Source: Alligator mississippiensis
Lineage: Eukaryota > Chordata > Crocodylia > Alligatoridae
Direction: 5' to 3'
Assembly (NCBI RefSeq): GCF_030867095.1
Contig: NC_081833.1
Location: 69,281,895-69,345,894, forward strand
Length of the DNA: 64,000 nucleotides
The translations under genes and the position numbers were made by a program. Below, piece after piece: positions 47,427 through 60,200 of this stretch; positions within the stretch are counted from its first letter, which is position 1; the number at the start of each line of letters is the position of its first letter. The notes under the pieces were generated by a model, which worked only from the letters and a program-made list of their open reading frames with translations, was not told where the DNA came from and searched no databases.

Positions 47427-47814
47427 ACAGCAGGTTAGATATCGCTGTGTTATATGTGAGCATATCAGATTCTCTATAAGCAGAGACTAATTCTCCTACC
47501 CACTGAGCTCATGGCAGCGCAGACTTGACAATAAAAAGTGGGGCGTGGGCAGCTACTGAATGGGTGATGATGTTAATCTTCTAGTCAGGATTGTCGCTGC
47601 AGCATTTAGTGGCACAGCCAGAGATTTATTATGTAAGCTGCCTGCCCATAATAGAGTGCAAGATTCAGCAGTCAATTATATATTAGTGGTAGAGGCACTG
47701 TCTAAAGGGTGTTCACATGGACCTCTTATGTCGCACTCACAGGTTTACAGTGGAAATTAGCTTTTGCTTTTATATGTTTATTAATTCCTTCATTCATTCC
47801 ATTTCTCCCAATCC
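47427..47814. other. Short non-coding stretch, no feature seen
   Basis: Unique sequence between the right end of the Harbinger element and the next LINE fragment. No gene or repeat recognised. Confidence 0.5.
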
Positions 47815-48225
47815 AGCTTCGGTCCCAGGTTACACCAAAGTATTTTATACAAAGCTCATTTTAGACCCACTGATAACAGACGATGACACTGAGTGATTCC
47901 TTGGCAGCTTTGTTGCCTAGGTGAAAGGCTTTTACCAAGGCATGGGCATCATTTCCAGGACTGATTCCCTTCAGAACGGTGGATAGGATGTCACTGATGC
48001 TGGTGAGGTCTTTGCCACACGCTACAAGAGCAATATCATCAGCATTAATGAAGTCACACAAAACTGCATTCTCCACGTCACAAATGTACAAGTTGAATAA
48101 CGTAGGAGCCAATATGGGTCCTGGAGATAGTTCATCACTGACGATCTGATCTTTGCTGCTCCACCCTTTCCAAAGGTACAATATTAATTTTGTGACTGGG
48201 GTCACCTTATAATATGGTATTTAAC
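47815..48225 (-). pseudogene. LINE reverse-transcriptase fragment, jockey/CR1-group type
   Basis: On the minus strand the frame 48205-47861 reads LSPGPILAPTLFNLYICDVE, then CDFINADDIALVACGKD, ISDILSTVLKGIS and KAFHLGNKAAKESLSV. This aligns by eye with the LPQGSVLAPTLFNLYINDL, (F/Y)ADDIAL and FHLNNxxAxREL motifs of non-LTR retrotransposons of the jockey superfamily. The YADD box reads NADD. Past the frame end, KYFGVTWDRSW (about 47815-47855) matches YLGVTLDRTL. Both ends are truncated; the element is unrelated to the RTE LINE 1 kb away and to CR1 at 56.3 kb. Confidence 0.75.
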
Positions 48226-50000
48226 ATCTCCTGCTGTCTCGAGCCCAGTTGTCCAGAGCTCCATACCCATGTCTGGAGAGCAGATAAAAGTACCTGTGCT
48301 CTCCCTTGATTTTTAGATTCTGCTAGAATCCAGCCTCCGTGACATGAATACAATCAAATTCCTGAACATGTTTTTGAGATAGGGCTCAAGCTCTCAAAGT
48401 GTCTCCAATCCTAAAATAATTCTGAGATGACACTAATTACCAGGTCAAAAAATCTGATTGCCAACCGTGCAAAACAACTTCCAAGCCTCAACTTACCCCC
48501 AAAACAATGGCCCACAATGTAGTGTTGCATGGCCACCTCATCACTTCAGTCACCTCGTCTACCTCAGACATCACTATGTCCCACATGATAAATCAGAAAG
48601 CGGTAGTAGGTGTTGTATGGACCGTTAGGGAGGCTGAGTTCCTGCTCCATCAATGCTGCAATCAGGGAAGCCATCATTGTGCTTTTGCATATGCGATGGG
48701 CAGTCTTATATTTTCAGACTCGGCGTCTTAATTTAGATGAAGAAAAACAAAAGAAAAGAACCAAAGGAAAGACTCCTTGATAAATCACAGACTCTCTGCC
48801 CTTTATGTGCCACACCAGTTATGCACACCAGCAGTTGGAAATGTTAACACACCGATAGGACTCCGGATACCTAATGTGAGTGTTCTGAAAATCTCAACCC
48901 TACACAATACACAAGCACACAACAGCATCACAGCTGCCGTGTAGATCATTCTGGACAAGACACAAATACAAGACAGTGGATGGAAAACAGGGTTTACAAT
49001 GCTAACTCTAAGTGGTTGCTCCTTGTGGCTGTTTTGATAGGAGCCATTATAGACTGGTGTGCAGAGCATCTGAATTTTTCTATTGCTCTCCCCTAACCTT
49101 GCCAATCTTTGAGCTTGGATTATAGCAGCGAGCAGTTTATCTCTTCTGAAATAGTAACAAAATGTTGTGGCTTTCAGACCTTTTATCTTGTAGACTCTTA
49201 TCTCTTCCCACTTCCAATTGTGCCTGGGGAAAGGATGAGGAGCAGATGAACACCCAGGAATTTAGCACGATATTCGTATTTTTTTTTAACCTAAGGGCTA
49301 GGAACAAAACAAGCCTTGCTGCAAAATACAACGCTTGACTTTATCTTCCGATCCCTAGATCTCACACATTAAAGCACGGTGTTGCCGTTTGATACCTGCC
49401 GCTGCTAAAGAGAATGCATAATGATAAAACCACCAGCTAAGCTCTTACATCATTTTACAATCAGGCATCTCAAAAACTGTTTATCTGATCAGCACCAAAC
49501 TCTGTCAGAGCGTTGACATGTGCATTTCTAAATAATTTCAGTATGTCAACCTGAATAGACACACAGAATCAGAGAGTTAATTATCTTTGACAACTTTGCC
49601 AGCTAATTTCCTATTTATATGTACCAAACTAGGGGCCTCTTTTATCCTCCCTTGTCACAAAGAGTTTATCAATCAAATCAAGGCCTAAAATTGGCTGCCA
49701 AGGCGGTCTGCCATCCCAAAGGGGAGTTTATCTGTTTGAAATCTTTCTGACTACCTAATGACAGCAACATTGACATGAAACATAATAGGCATTGTTTTTT
49801 GTTGTTGCGTTTTTTTCTTTCCGCTATACACTCAAAGAGGACACTGCTTCCATGGGATAACAAGAGACACTGGTTGGCTCATGCCTTCCTCTCCTGATTC
49901 CCTCGTATACCCCTGCTTCCTAAACATGTCTGTGTCTCAGTGCAGCTGTCAGGACCTGATTTTAGATGCACACATTTCACCTCTGGATTTCAGCTGACAG
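48226..50000. other. Unique non-coding DNA
   Basis: No gene seen. The block at about 49370-49700 is AT-rich but high-complexity, with homeodomain-type words (GTTAATTATC, ATCAATCAAATCA), and could be a conserved non-coding element (inference only). A T-run lies at about 49280. Confidence 0.4.
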
Positions 50001-50110
50001 GACCTGCCAGTGTCAACTCTATCCTTGTCTCTGCCAATTCAAGCGCATTCACTCAGGAATATGAACAACGCTAAAAACGACCAGCTCCTGCTGACAGACA
50101 TTAGATGGTG
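50001..50110 (+). repeat. Segment A of a diverged paralogous pair
   Basis: GACCTGCCAGTG, TGTCTCTGCCAAT, GCATTCACTCAGG, AACGCTAAAAACGA and CTGACAGACA occur in the same order at 53028-53126. Element type not recognised; see the partner entry. Confidence 0.6.
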
Positions 50111-52012
50111 GAGGTTTTGGTGCATGTTGTCACTACTTTTCTTTGACAGGCAGTTATGTTTTACTTTAATAGTCATATATCTTTTCTCGAGTTCCCTTTA
50201 ACTGTGGTGAAATTTTACAAGGATACCAACAGGCTGTCACCTAGCTTGTGCCTGTGTGTTATTCTTTACCACTGTCAACTCTACTGCTATGTATAAAAAT
50301 AATGTAAACCCCTTGCTGCCCAAGCCCAATGGATGGGGTAATGGAACAAATGGCCATTGTGTCCAATGCAATATGCTGGTACCTTATTTCAGGCGATAAA
50401 TGGCCACATGACCATGGGTTGAATCCTGCATGTCAACTGAAACAAAGCAGGCAATTTCTCTAGGGAAATTATGAATGAGACATATTTTCCTATAGGACCA
50501 AGATGATACAGCGGCCCCTTTCAAATGCAGGCAGCGAGTAGCAGAATTCTTGATATATAACCCTTGTAATTAATTATATTACCTTTCCTAATTAAAAAAA
50601 ATACCAGACAGAGCTCCCTTTAAAAAACAGAGTAGCTGCTCAGACAGTCAATGCTACCGGGACTGGCCTTGTAGGGGGAAGTATTTGATTAGATCAGCAA
50701 ACAACAACAAAAAGGGTCTTTGCACATTTAAAGCCCTTGCCATGTTTTATTGCAAATACTTAATTGCATCCCTTTGAGCCACTTGTGGGATGCTCCTAGG
50801 GCTGTCTCAGATGTGTACTTCTTTTGCTTGCAGTAGAGCCACTGGGGGCATATTGGGTGTTTTCTCCACCTTCCTTCTGGGCTTGCCAAACACTTACAAC
50901 TCACTCGCATTAAAATCAGTGGGGATACTAACTTCATGAGAAACGGATTTACAACTCTAGAGGGTTAAAGTCTGAATTCTTACTACTGGAGGTAATACGT
51001 CCCATCTGTCCTTGGCAACAGGGCACCCACTCGTTTATATTGAAAAAAAATCCATCTCACATTCACCAGAGAGTGAGAATAGCCAACAATTCAAATGGTG
51101 GGTAATGTATAATTCAGATACCTCTGGACAGAGGGAGAGCGAGTTTGGCTTGTAGTCTAACTCCAGTCAGAGCAAGTATTTCACTTGTCCACCTGAATTC
51201 TTACCAGCAAGAGGTCTCAACTTAAGTACACAGTATCTGAAATGAAGATCCTTGTTGTACTGAACCCGTGAAAGCAGGTTTTGGGGTTTTTTTCAGATTA
51301 GCCATCCAAAGGGGGAGGAAAAATGACTGGCAGATTCTTTAATGTCACCCAAAGCCTCAAGGGTCCAATTAATCGGAAAATATGTTTGGCTTTTGGACTG
51401 CAGTTGCCCATTCCCTGGGGCTTCTGCAATGCGGGGGCTGGACATATGTTACTTGCTGAAGCCCTAAGAAAATCTATTTGTATGGGAGTGATACTTCCAA
51501 GTCAGAGATTAACAAGTAGAGATGTTCTCATTCAAATGCCAGCACTCTCAACTGGAAAATATTCAGGAAGAGCCAACAAAACCAGCGAAAGCACTTGGTT
51601 CATAACCTTCATTATTCCCATAAGAAGCTCCATGAAGACCCAGCTGTCTGGATAATGCAGCTGAATAGGAAGCACTTTAATGCTAGTCCTTGCCCACTCT
51701 TGGACTGCAATTGAAGACTACAGAACAAATCATCCCCAAACTGCCCAGAATATAACAAAAAGTATTACAGCAGTTCATAACATAGTAACTAACCTGATAT
51801 TAAACTGAAAGGCCTATCCAAGGTTTCAAGAATGAAATACTGGGAGTTTTGCCATTGATTTCATTGGAGCCAAAATGTTAACCCTAGGCCATAAAGCCAC
51901 CATAAGGTCATTTCAATAGCCTCAAGCAGGCAACATTGAGCTGGCTGCTTCAGGATTCGTTCTGAAGCAAATATCCCTTATGAACTCGTTTGCCTATCCA
52001 TAGAAGTGGGCT
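50111..52012. other. Non-coding stretch with old repeat traces
   Basis: Near 50905-50937 the minus strand carries a CCACTGATTTTAATG-like trace, and near 51850 CATTGATTTCATTGGAGCC, both the recurrent CATTGACTTC motif. No gene was seen; a 110-codon frame at 51323-51655 has no domain. Confidence 0.45.
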
Positions 52013-52085
52013 GGGATTTTCAAAGCCACTCATGGGAGATAGGTACCCAAGTACCATTAAAATCCCAGTCCAGATTCATAAGGCA
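52013..52085. repeat. Decayed dispersed repeat (GATTTTCAAAGCCACTC type)
   Basis: GGGATTTTCAAAGCCACTC, ATGGGAGATAGGTACCC, AAGTACCATTAAAATCCC follow an old sauropsid repeat of form GATTTTCAAAAGCACTCA then GGGAGTTAGGCACCC. Related to 43249 and 15511. Confidence 0.5.
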
Positions 52086-53027
52086 ACTCAAGCAAGCATT
52101 TAAGTTGTTTTCTCTCATTAGTTATGGACTGGAAAGAAATCAGCAGCATTTTCTAAGTTCTCTGGCTTAGTGGTGGCATGAATTTTTGAAAGTTATTCAG
52201 TATTGTATTGACCAGAATCAGTCTTTTATGCTTGTCATCCGACATTCAGGTCATTATTACAGTAGAATTCAATGCCAAGCCCCTCGTTGCCTTCGCTGGC
52301 AGCGCAGCTGGGCCCGTGAGGCCTGCCAATGCGTGTTACTGTATATGCTTTTTTTGTATATGAATAAAGCCATAAATAAATATGTATTTTTTAATATGCA
52401 GCAAAGCTACCCAACCCATTCTCTAACGACTCTTTTCTCTGTGAGGTGCTTGTTACTGGTGTGTGTTTTGGGGTCACCAAGGTAGTGCGCCTCATAGTCA
52501 ATGAAATGTCATTAAGGCTTAATTGAAGGCACACAAAAGATGCCAGTTGGGTAGCACCAGTATCTCTACCCTGAATATGGAAAGCGCCCACAGCCAAAGC
52601 CCAAGATCTCTCAGCACGGTTGTACCAGCCTTCGGCAGGGACCATAAATAAATGGAGGTTCGTTAAGACTTCCGCCTCTGCTGAGGCTCCGAACAAATTC
52701 CATTTGTGATGCAGATGCTTATCCACTACGAACTGGACGGAGACCAGCAATTCACTTCACATTAGCCTATATTGAACATCACTCGCTACAACCAGCTTGG
52801 TCCAGATTTGACCCAATGACCTCAAGGTGAAAGGCTGCTGTTCCCTCAGCGAGTAATCATTAAGTTTTGACACAGCCAATTATTCAAAAACAGTTACTCA
52901 GAGCTCAATTAAAATTGCAGTAACTTTACCTTTTCTTTGCTACTCCTTGGTCTCCTTCACATCCTGTTCCTCAGCCTAAATAAACCGGGCACTTTGTCAC
53001 TGCACTATATAATTCTGTATTCAAAAT
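52086..53027. other. Unique non-coding DNA with a high-complexity block
   Basis: The block at about 52400-52760 is unusually rich in CpG for its neighbourhood and has a 119-codon minus-strand frame (52391-52750) with no recognisable domain. It could be a conserved non-coding element or an unrecognised exon; I cannot decide from sequence alone. Confidence 0.4.
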
Positions 53028-53126
53028 GTCAGACCCTGCCACAGCCACCTCCATCGCTGTCTCTGCCAATCCCAATGCACTCATTCAGGCCTCTGATCAC
53101 CGTTAAACGACTCTCTCTGACAGACA
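53028..53126 (+). repeat. Segment B of a diverged paralogous pair
   Basis: GACCCTGCCACAG, TGTCTCTGCCAAT, GCACTCATTCAGG, CCGTTAAACGA and CTGACAGACA match segment A at 50001 in order and near-identical spacing. About 70 percent identity by eye over 100 bp. Weaker similarity (ACCTGGCTTGTGT against ACCTAGCTTGTGC) continues about 100 bp downstream of both. Confidence 0.6.
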
Positions 53127-54627
53127 CTTTGATAACACCTACCAAGCAAGTGCAGTGAGGTAAACTCCTTTTGACAGCATTCAGTCAAACAAGCCAGAAA
53201 CAAAGAGATACACAGATTTGTTTAGTTACCTGGCTTGTGTAATAGATGGTATAATTACCTCCCTGTCTAATACTGAATAGCTATTGTTAAGTTTCGTGGC
53301 CTTTGAAGATTCACATTTGTAACAGCAAACCTCTCAAATGAACACATTTAGCAATGACTGCATTTTTCAGTGATTTCTTAATGTTGCCAAACAGCAGCAC
53401 TGAATATTTATAAAGACTTTCCGTTAATAAATTACACACATCGTTGCTCATTTCTCCTTTGATCTAGGCTTTATTTTCTGTGAAGTTACAAAAAAATAAT
53501 AATTCTCCAAAACCCCAAAAAGGAAGAACCTTTTCTCTACCACTGCGTGTTGACTGCTTATTTCAAGACACCTAGTAGAGGCAGGTCAACTCTGATTCCA
53601 GCACAAATCTAATTAAATTAATGCAACCTCTTGGACAATGCAGTCCTCCACAGAGTCATTATGGCTGCAACCATTCTTACATATATCATTATTTTTGCAG
53701 TCATCAATCAGGAACTAAATGCTTAGTCTTCTACTCTTGTGTTCACCTTAATGGATTTGGTAACATTCCCCTGCCTCCCAACAGAGTAAATTATTACAGC
53801 CAGGGTCCTATTCTGACTTTTTACATTGATGTGTCCATCTTCTGTTGCACTAGCAGGATTGGCTCTGTGGCTCTACAAGTAAGCACTCCAGTGCTGACGA
53901 CTTTCCTGTGAATGTCAACCAATTCCCAGACAGGTAGGGAGTGGTAATGAAGCAGGACTGACACAAATACACTGGGACATCACTGAAGGGGATGTATATA
54001 GCTGCATAAGTTACAAGCCTGAGAGTGATGCAAGTCTAAGGGAATCAAGATTGGTGTGCATTATACACTAGAAAGCTGGCAGAGAAAGGAGTAGCACAAA
54101 AAACAACCCATGGGAAGATGTTAGCGCATATCAAAATGGGCCTCCCTCTACAAGTGCTTTAAATCTACACTCACCAGTATGCAAATTTACAGTACTTTCA
54201 AGAAAGCTTCCCTATTGTACGAGCAAATATGGAGACAAAGATGTTAGCATGAGTTTTCCATGCTGCTCTATTTCTGAAGGGCAACCTATAGGAACAGTCC
54301 AGCTGATGAAAACAGCTTAAATGACCCAGTCTACATATCAGGCTATGGCCACCCCCACTGCCCAACCAGCTGCTTCTTCTCTGTCCTCTGCTGTTATAGC
54401 CTCTGATGCAGATTTGAAATATGGACAAAATAACCTATTCTGCACTTTCCCCATATGAGTGGTAATGTACTAAGAGCTTTGAACATTACAAGTTGGCCCA
54501 TGTGAAATAATCACTTCAAATGATGCATCTCCAAGAAGAGAGACAGGTTGGTCTTACCAGTGCTAACCTGAGCTCTTTGGTCAGTGGAATCATGCTATTA
54601 AAAAATGAGAAAATGGTCCTGGGCATG
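53127..54627. other. Unique non-coding DNA
   Basis: No gene seen. AT-rich, high-complexity sequence at about 53330-53490. Frames are under 97 codons. Confidence 0.45.
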
Positions 54628-54705
54628 CACTTAGGGCCCTAATCTGCAAACCTATATGCATTTGATTAACTTTATTCATGTGAATAGTCTTAACGAAGTT
54701 AAATT
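54628..54705. repeat. Decayed sauropsid repeat (AACTTTATTCATGTGAATAG type)
   Basis: GGGCCCTAATCTGCAAACC, ATGCATTTGATTAAC and TTTATTCATGTGAATAGTC fit an old palindromic repeat of form GGGCCAAATCCTGCAAAC, GTGCTTAACTTTACTCATG and GTGAATAGTCCCATTGAC. Related to the recurrent CATTGACTTC motif elsewhere. Confidence 0.5.
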
Positions 54706-55949
54706 TGGGGGGGTCAGAGTTATCAGCTGTAGATGTTTGGCAAGTTCAGGAGCTCACCACCATGCCACAGAGGCAACATGGACACAGAAGACCTGAAGAA
54801 TGTGTAGAAAGAAACCTCTGACCACAGCAGTCAGGGGTGCCAGAAAGAGGGAAAGACACAAAAAGACCTTGTTTCTCTATATTTCTACAATGGGCTCTAG
54901 GGTTCTCCAAGAAGACCCTGTAATACAAACCCCTATTTCTCTGTGTCTACACTGGGGTCTAAGGTTTTTAATGAAAGCAATGGCAAAACAACGATACAAA
55001 CAACCTGCCATGCAAATAAGGAGGCTGCATTCTTCCCAGCCTGGAATTTTAAATATTTTAATTGCATGCTTCATTTTTTCTACTGAACTATTAAAAATGT
55101 GAATTGAAAATTACCCCATTTCTTGACACATTTTCTATACCATTTTCATGTCATCATTTATTCAAATTATCTTTCTTCTTTTAAAATAATTATTTTTTTT
55201 GGAGTCAAGAGATTGATTTTAAATGAAGAACTGTCACTACCCTTTTATCAGGAAGCAATTTATCAGGGTTTGTTTTTAATAATAATTATTATAGTCCACT
55301 GGACTATCCAAGGCATTGACAACAGTCTTGCTTTCATGAAACATAACCAAAGGATAGATGGCAGAGCTGGGGTTTTCATCTATGATTTAGGTACTTGAAA
55401 TTCTGTGGGTTAGCTTAAATATGTAGTACTAGAGTAAAACTGCTCATTTTCCCATGGCAGAAATTATGTTCATATTTCCATTACAAAAAACTTTCATGAC
55501 TTTATTCTGCAACTTGTCCCTGAAAATAGTCTTGGAGTTAGTAAAGTGTGTTTATTTCAAATCATAATAATGAAACATTCAGCTCCTTTAAACTACAAGA
55601 GTATTAAGGAAACTGAAGTTAAGGAGTTTATGAAGCTTAATATTTTATACCCATACTAGGATATTGGCTGAATCATACTTAAAGTTCTTTCTTTTTAATG
55701 TACATTTACAGAAAATGCCTAACAATACATGCTTAAATTCAAACTTACCCAAGAGACCAAAGCATCTTTGAATTGCTATTCTGCTTTATCATGCAAATTT
55801 TTTTATTTATCCCACAAACATCCTAGTCTCAGTGATAAGTAATATTCATTTTTGAAGAATGATTATACTGTAAATGCATATGCAAAATTAAAAAGTCTAC
55901 AGTCTTCTGTAGTGGGTTTGATTCTGATTACCAACCCAACGCTAACTAC
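54706..55949. other. AT-rich non-coding stretch, no gene seen
   Basis: Very AT-rich from 55100. A MIR-like tail trace near 55350-55390 is too short to call. No gene. Confidence 0.5.
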
Positions 55950-56022
55950 AAATTAGTTTCACTCACTTCAACATAATTACTGTGGATCTACACTGGTGTA
56001 ACTAAGATCAGCATACGGACCT
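55950..56022. repeat. Decayed sauropsid repeat (GGTGTAACTAAGATCAG type)
   Basis: TCACTTCAACATAATTACTG, TGGATCTACACTGGTG and TAACTAAGATCAGCAT fit the repeat of form GACTTCAATGGAGTTACTC, GATTTACACTGGTG and TAACTGAGATCAG. Related to 26400. Confidence 0.45.
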
Positions 56023-56327
56023 TATGCATGTTAATCCACAGACTCGAGCATAAATTGTATCCCTTGCAAGATAATTTATAAATATATATAGTATTTAGTC
56101 TCAAGAACACTGTACAAAAGCAATAACAACAGTGAGATTCTCTCTTGCCTCATTGATACAGTGTCTTTAATCAGTTTAATGCATATGGTAGCGTGGTGCA
56201 CTGGACCTCCAGCCTAATTCTGTCACTTCCCCTGACCCATGCAATGTGAGGGCCAAAGGTGCAAGGTCCAAGTGCAACATGTGTAGTGCCAGGGAATGGT
56301 CCTCTGGCAATGGCATTCTCTGCTTGG

Positions 56328-57264
56328 CATTTTGGCCAAGTTTTGTTCAATGTCTTCATCAACAACCTGGAAGATGGCACAGAGTGCACCTTCAGCAAGT
56401 TCGAAGATAACACCAAGCTGGGGGGGTGGGAAACAGTAGATATGCCGGAGGGCAGGGATAGGATTCAGAGAGACTTTGACAAAAATGGAGGATTGAGCCA
56501 AAAAAAATCTCATGACTTTCAAAAAAGACAAGTGCAAAGTCCTGCACTTAGGACAGAACAACCCCATGTGTATAGGCTGGGGACTAACTGGCTAAGCAGC
56601 AGCCGTGCAGAAAAGGACGAGGGGGTTACAGTGAATATGAGTCAGCAGCGTGCCCTTGTTGCAAAAAAGGCAACGGCATCCTGGGCTGCATTAGTAGGAG
56701 CATTGCCAGGAGATCAAAGGAAGTGATTCTTTCCCTCTCTTTGGCACTGTGACCCACACCTTGAGTCCTGGGTCCAGTTTTGCACCCCCACCCCCCAAAC
56801 TAGAGAAAGGATGTAGACAAATTGGAGAGAGTCCAGTGGAAGGCAACGAAAATGGTTAGGGGGCTGGGGCACATGACTGATGAGGACAGGCTGAGGGAAC
56901 TGGGCTTATTTGGTCTTGAAAAGAGAAGACTGAGGGGGGATTTAATAGCAGCCTTCAACTATCTGAAGGGGTGGTCAAAAGAGGATGGAGCTGGACTGTT
57001 CTCAATGGTAGCAGATAACAGAACAAGGGGCAATGGTCGCAAGCTGAGCAAGGGAAGTTTAGGTTAGATATTAGGAAAAACTGTCTCCCAAGGAGGGTAG
57101 TAAGGCACTGGAACAGGTTACACAGAGAAGTTGTGGAGGTTTGTCAGACCTGGCTAGTCAAAGCCTTGGCTGGGATGATATAGGTAGGTCCTGTTTTGAG
57201 CAGGGGGCTGGACTAGATGTGACCTCCTGATGTCCCTTCCAACCCTCATCTTTTATGATTCTAC
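56328..57264 (+). mobile_element. CR1 LINE, 5'-truncated 3' part
   Basis: A chicken-repeat-1 type LINE tail. Translation gives VLFNVFINNLEDGTEC and SKFEDNTKLGG (about 56340-56425), where the RT catalytic box reads FEDN in place of FADD, then RLGTNWLSSSRAEKDEGV, SQQRALVAKKA, and (another frame) [44 protein letters not shown] and [11 protein letters not shown] to a stop near 57066. The untranslated tail contains GGGCTGGACTAGATG and CCTTCCAACCCTCATC and ends TTTTATGATTCT, a decayed form of the CR1 ATTCTATG tail repeat. At least one frame change is present, so it is inactive. Confidence 0.9.
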
Positions 57265-60200
57265 CATTTCGTTCCAATTCCTGAATGGTGCCATACAGAG
57301 CAGAATTGGGCCTACAATTCCAGTCTGTATATGGAAGTAAAAGACAAGTAATTCAAAATTCAAGGTACTTTAGGAGCACTCTATTTGTCATCATTTTAAT
57401 ATATAATTTTGTTTTTATAAGTAATTTTGTCTTCTACTATAAGTAGCTCCAAGCCTGTTTTGAGAAGGGTGGCATATACATCTTATAAATAAACACAGAT
57501 TCAGCCACCCAGGGCAATTCAATTCAATGGAAAATTTTATAATTAATATTTGTTTTCGGCCATATTTGGAATGAAAACAGAGAAACATCTACCACAGTAC
57601 ATGCTCTAACTTCTTAACGCGTTGTATAGATAGTTCTACCTTGTTTTCTGGATATTTGGGAGATAAAGAAAGGTTGAAATGTCCAATAAATCCTATAACC
57701 AACAATCCCAATAAATCCTGACATTTTTAATAAATACAATCCTAGTATTACCTAACATTTTTCCCAAGGCATTGGCTTTGGGAGGAATCTAGGTATCCAG
57801 CTATGCTGTTTGTAAATGTCCAGCTTTCATACTCATCTGTAAAGGTGGAAATAACATTTGAAGACTCATAGTTGGATTTTCACATCCTAGCTTTCTGATG
57901 ACCAAAACAGGTTTAGGCTTGGGAATGCAGCTGCCACCTTGCCAATTCATGACATTATTTCCTTCTGGACAGCTTTGTGGCTTCTCTAACTGCCAACATA
58001 CTGACTCATCTCTTTTATTCCTTTGCTTTCTAGCATAATGTTGGAACTGGGAATTGCCAAGGTTTGCATTGGTCCTGTTTTTTTCATATCTGCTGAGCAG
58101 TTTGTGCAACGTTGGCCACTCTTTCAATGCTTCTCTTCATGTTCATTCACCTGCCACACAGAGCTGTCATCAACAAAATCTAGTGTACTACTGTCAAGCA
58201 ACACCCGTGTTTAGTGTCCACCTACACCTTTTCTCAAAATTTGACTATTAAACAGGAGAACCAAGGGAATACATAGTAGTTCATTTGCTCAAATCCACAT
58301 TTGTCTTAACTGCACAAAATAATATGAAGTCTTAATGATAATTAGTTATTGATAAGTAGTTGGCATATCAAAGTATATCAAGACGTTCCAGAAGGAATGG
58401 TAACATGGCTGCCAAAGGCCTCAAAATCCATGAACTTTAGTAGTTGAATGCTCTCTTCAATAGTTCTTTTAAAAGTGACAGTCTGGTTAACATATAATCT
58501 TCCATGTCAAAATCCAGCCTTGTCTTACCTTAGTCTTAGACTTTAACTTACTTTTCATCAGCAGGTTTCCTATATTTTAACTTATTGTTGAACCATTCAT
58601 TTCTTTTTGTGAAGTACTGCAGTATCTTGCCACAAGTGTAACTAAGACCCTCAGTCCACGGTCATCTAATAAATTAATACCTGCCAGTAAGCAATATGAA
58701 GATACACTGGATGACTTTGAATTGGTAGAAAGGCAGGGGTACCTTAGGCAGTGAGGTCATAACAATTCCAGTAATGGAAAACTTCTGGAATTGGTCAGAA
58801 ACTTGACATTTAGGCTGATGTAAAAATCTATGATTATTTCTGGTTTATTTCAGATGAAATATAATTTCATATATTTAACAAACTTCATATTTTTCATCAT
58901 ATTTCAGACGATGCTGAAAACTTTAGGAAATTATGTTCTTTCTTCCTTACATCAAAATATAATATTCAATGGGTAAGAACTTCTATAGCCACCATCGGTG
59001 TGTCGGATAAAGAGGCTAGAGAGATAGGGGACAGGAGGTCTAGAGCAGAGACTGAAGAGGTGGTTTAGTGTGGACCACGTTTCCAAAACTTGGTACGGTA
59101 CATTAGTTCAGCATGTCATTTATTCTCTCCATACTTGTTTTTGCTTTTGGTGGGATGACTCAAGAAGAAGTGTCAGTCTATGTGCTGAATCTCTGGCTTT
59201 TGTGGGTTTGTGTTATAATCATTAATGCCATCGAAATGTAAAAAATACTGCCTTTCTTCCCGGGATTCTAATTGGTGGTAATGGGATGTTGTTACGCAAG
59301 TCAATGATTGAGCTCATCAGTTCAGAGCAGCTTTATAGCACACTTAATTTTAAATTAAAACCCCTCACCACCAGAGCTTCTCAGTGAATCAAGAGGCTAA
59401 AACCAGCTACTTCAAACTGTCTAGATAAAAGACAGGTGATAATTCACTTCGGTCTTGCCTACTATGTTTTGGCTACCAGGATACAGAAAAGAACCACTAA
59501 CTGCGCATTTGAGATGAGATTTAAAGGTGTTTTATATGTGGGAGATAGGGCAGCAACCACACAGCAGAAAGGTGGTTTCACTTTATATGTGACTATCAGA
59601 TACAATTTACAGTGCTGCTCTATAGGCAATATCCTGTAGACCTTAAAATAAAAATAAGGTACTAGATTTAGCTGCTTAAACAAAGGTTAGGTAAGGAAAT
59701 TCGCATGAGAGTGAAAACAAACCTATAGGTCATCTTTTCTTTTCTTTTTTCTTTTTTTAATATCAGTATTTTAATCTATATCCCATCAGCAATTCTGCAG
59801 CGAGAGCTGTTTTGTGCGAATTGCATAAATCAATTTTGACTCTGTAAAATAGACCCATCTATAAGAATAGATTCCATTTAGCATTCCAACACCAGCCAGC
59901 TACCAGCACTTCAGTGTAGTACAAGTGTATTGCAATGGACTCCATTAAATGAAACACACACCGGCTGAACACCACCTTGTATTTGGCACCATTTCACTGA
60001 CCAGAAGTGAGCAGTGCATCTCATGAATGAAGAACATGGTTCCAGGGACATAATGTGGCACAGCGAGTGGGTCTTAATGAGATCAGTAATGGGGGTACCA
60101 AATTACAGCAACCATGACCTCAGTAGCAGCAGACCTACCCATGGCATTCACTGCACTTCTCCCCTTCACTATCTCCTTTCTTGGAATGAAGAAAGGCCCA

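Noticed and set aside
56223-56567. 114-codon minus-strand frame as a gene
   Set aside because: It is the reverse strand of the CR1 reverse-transcriptase region.
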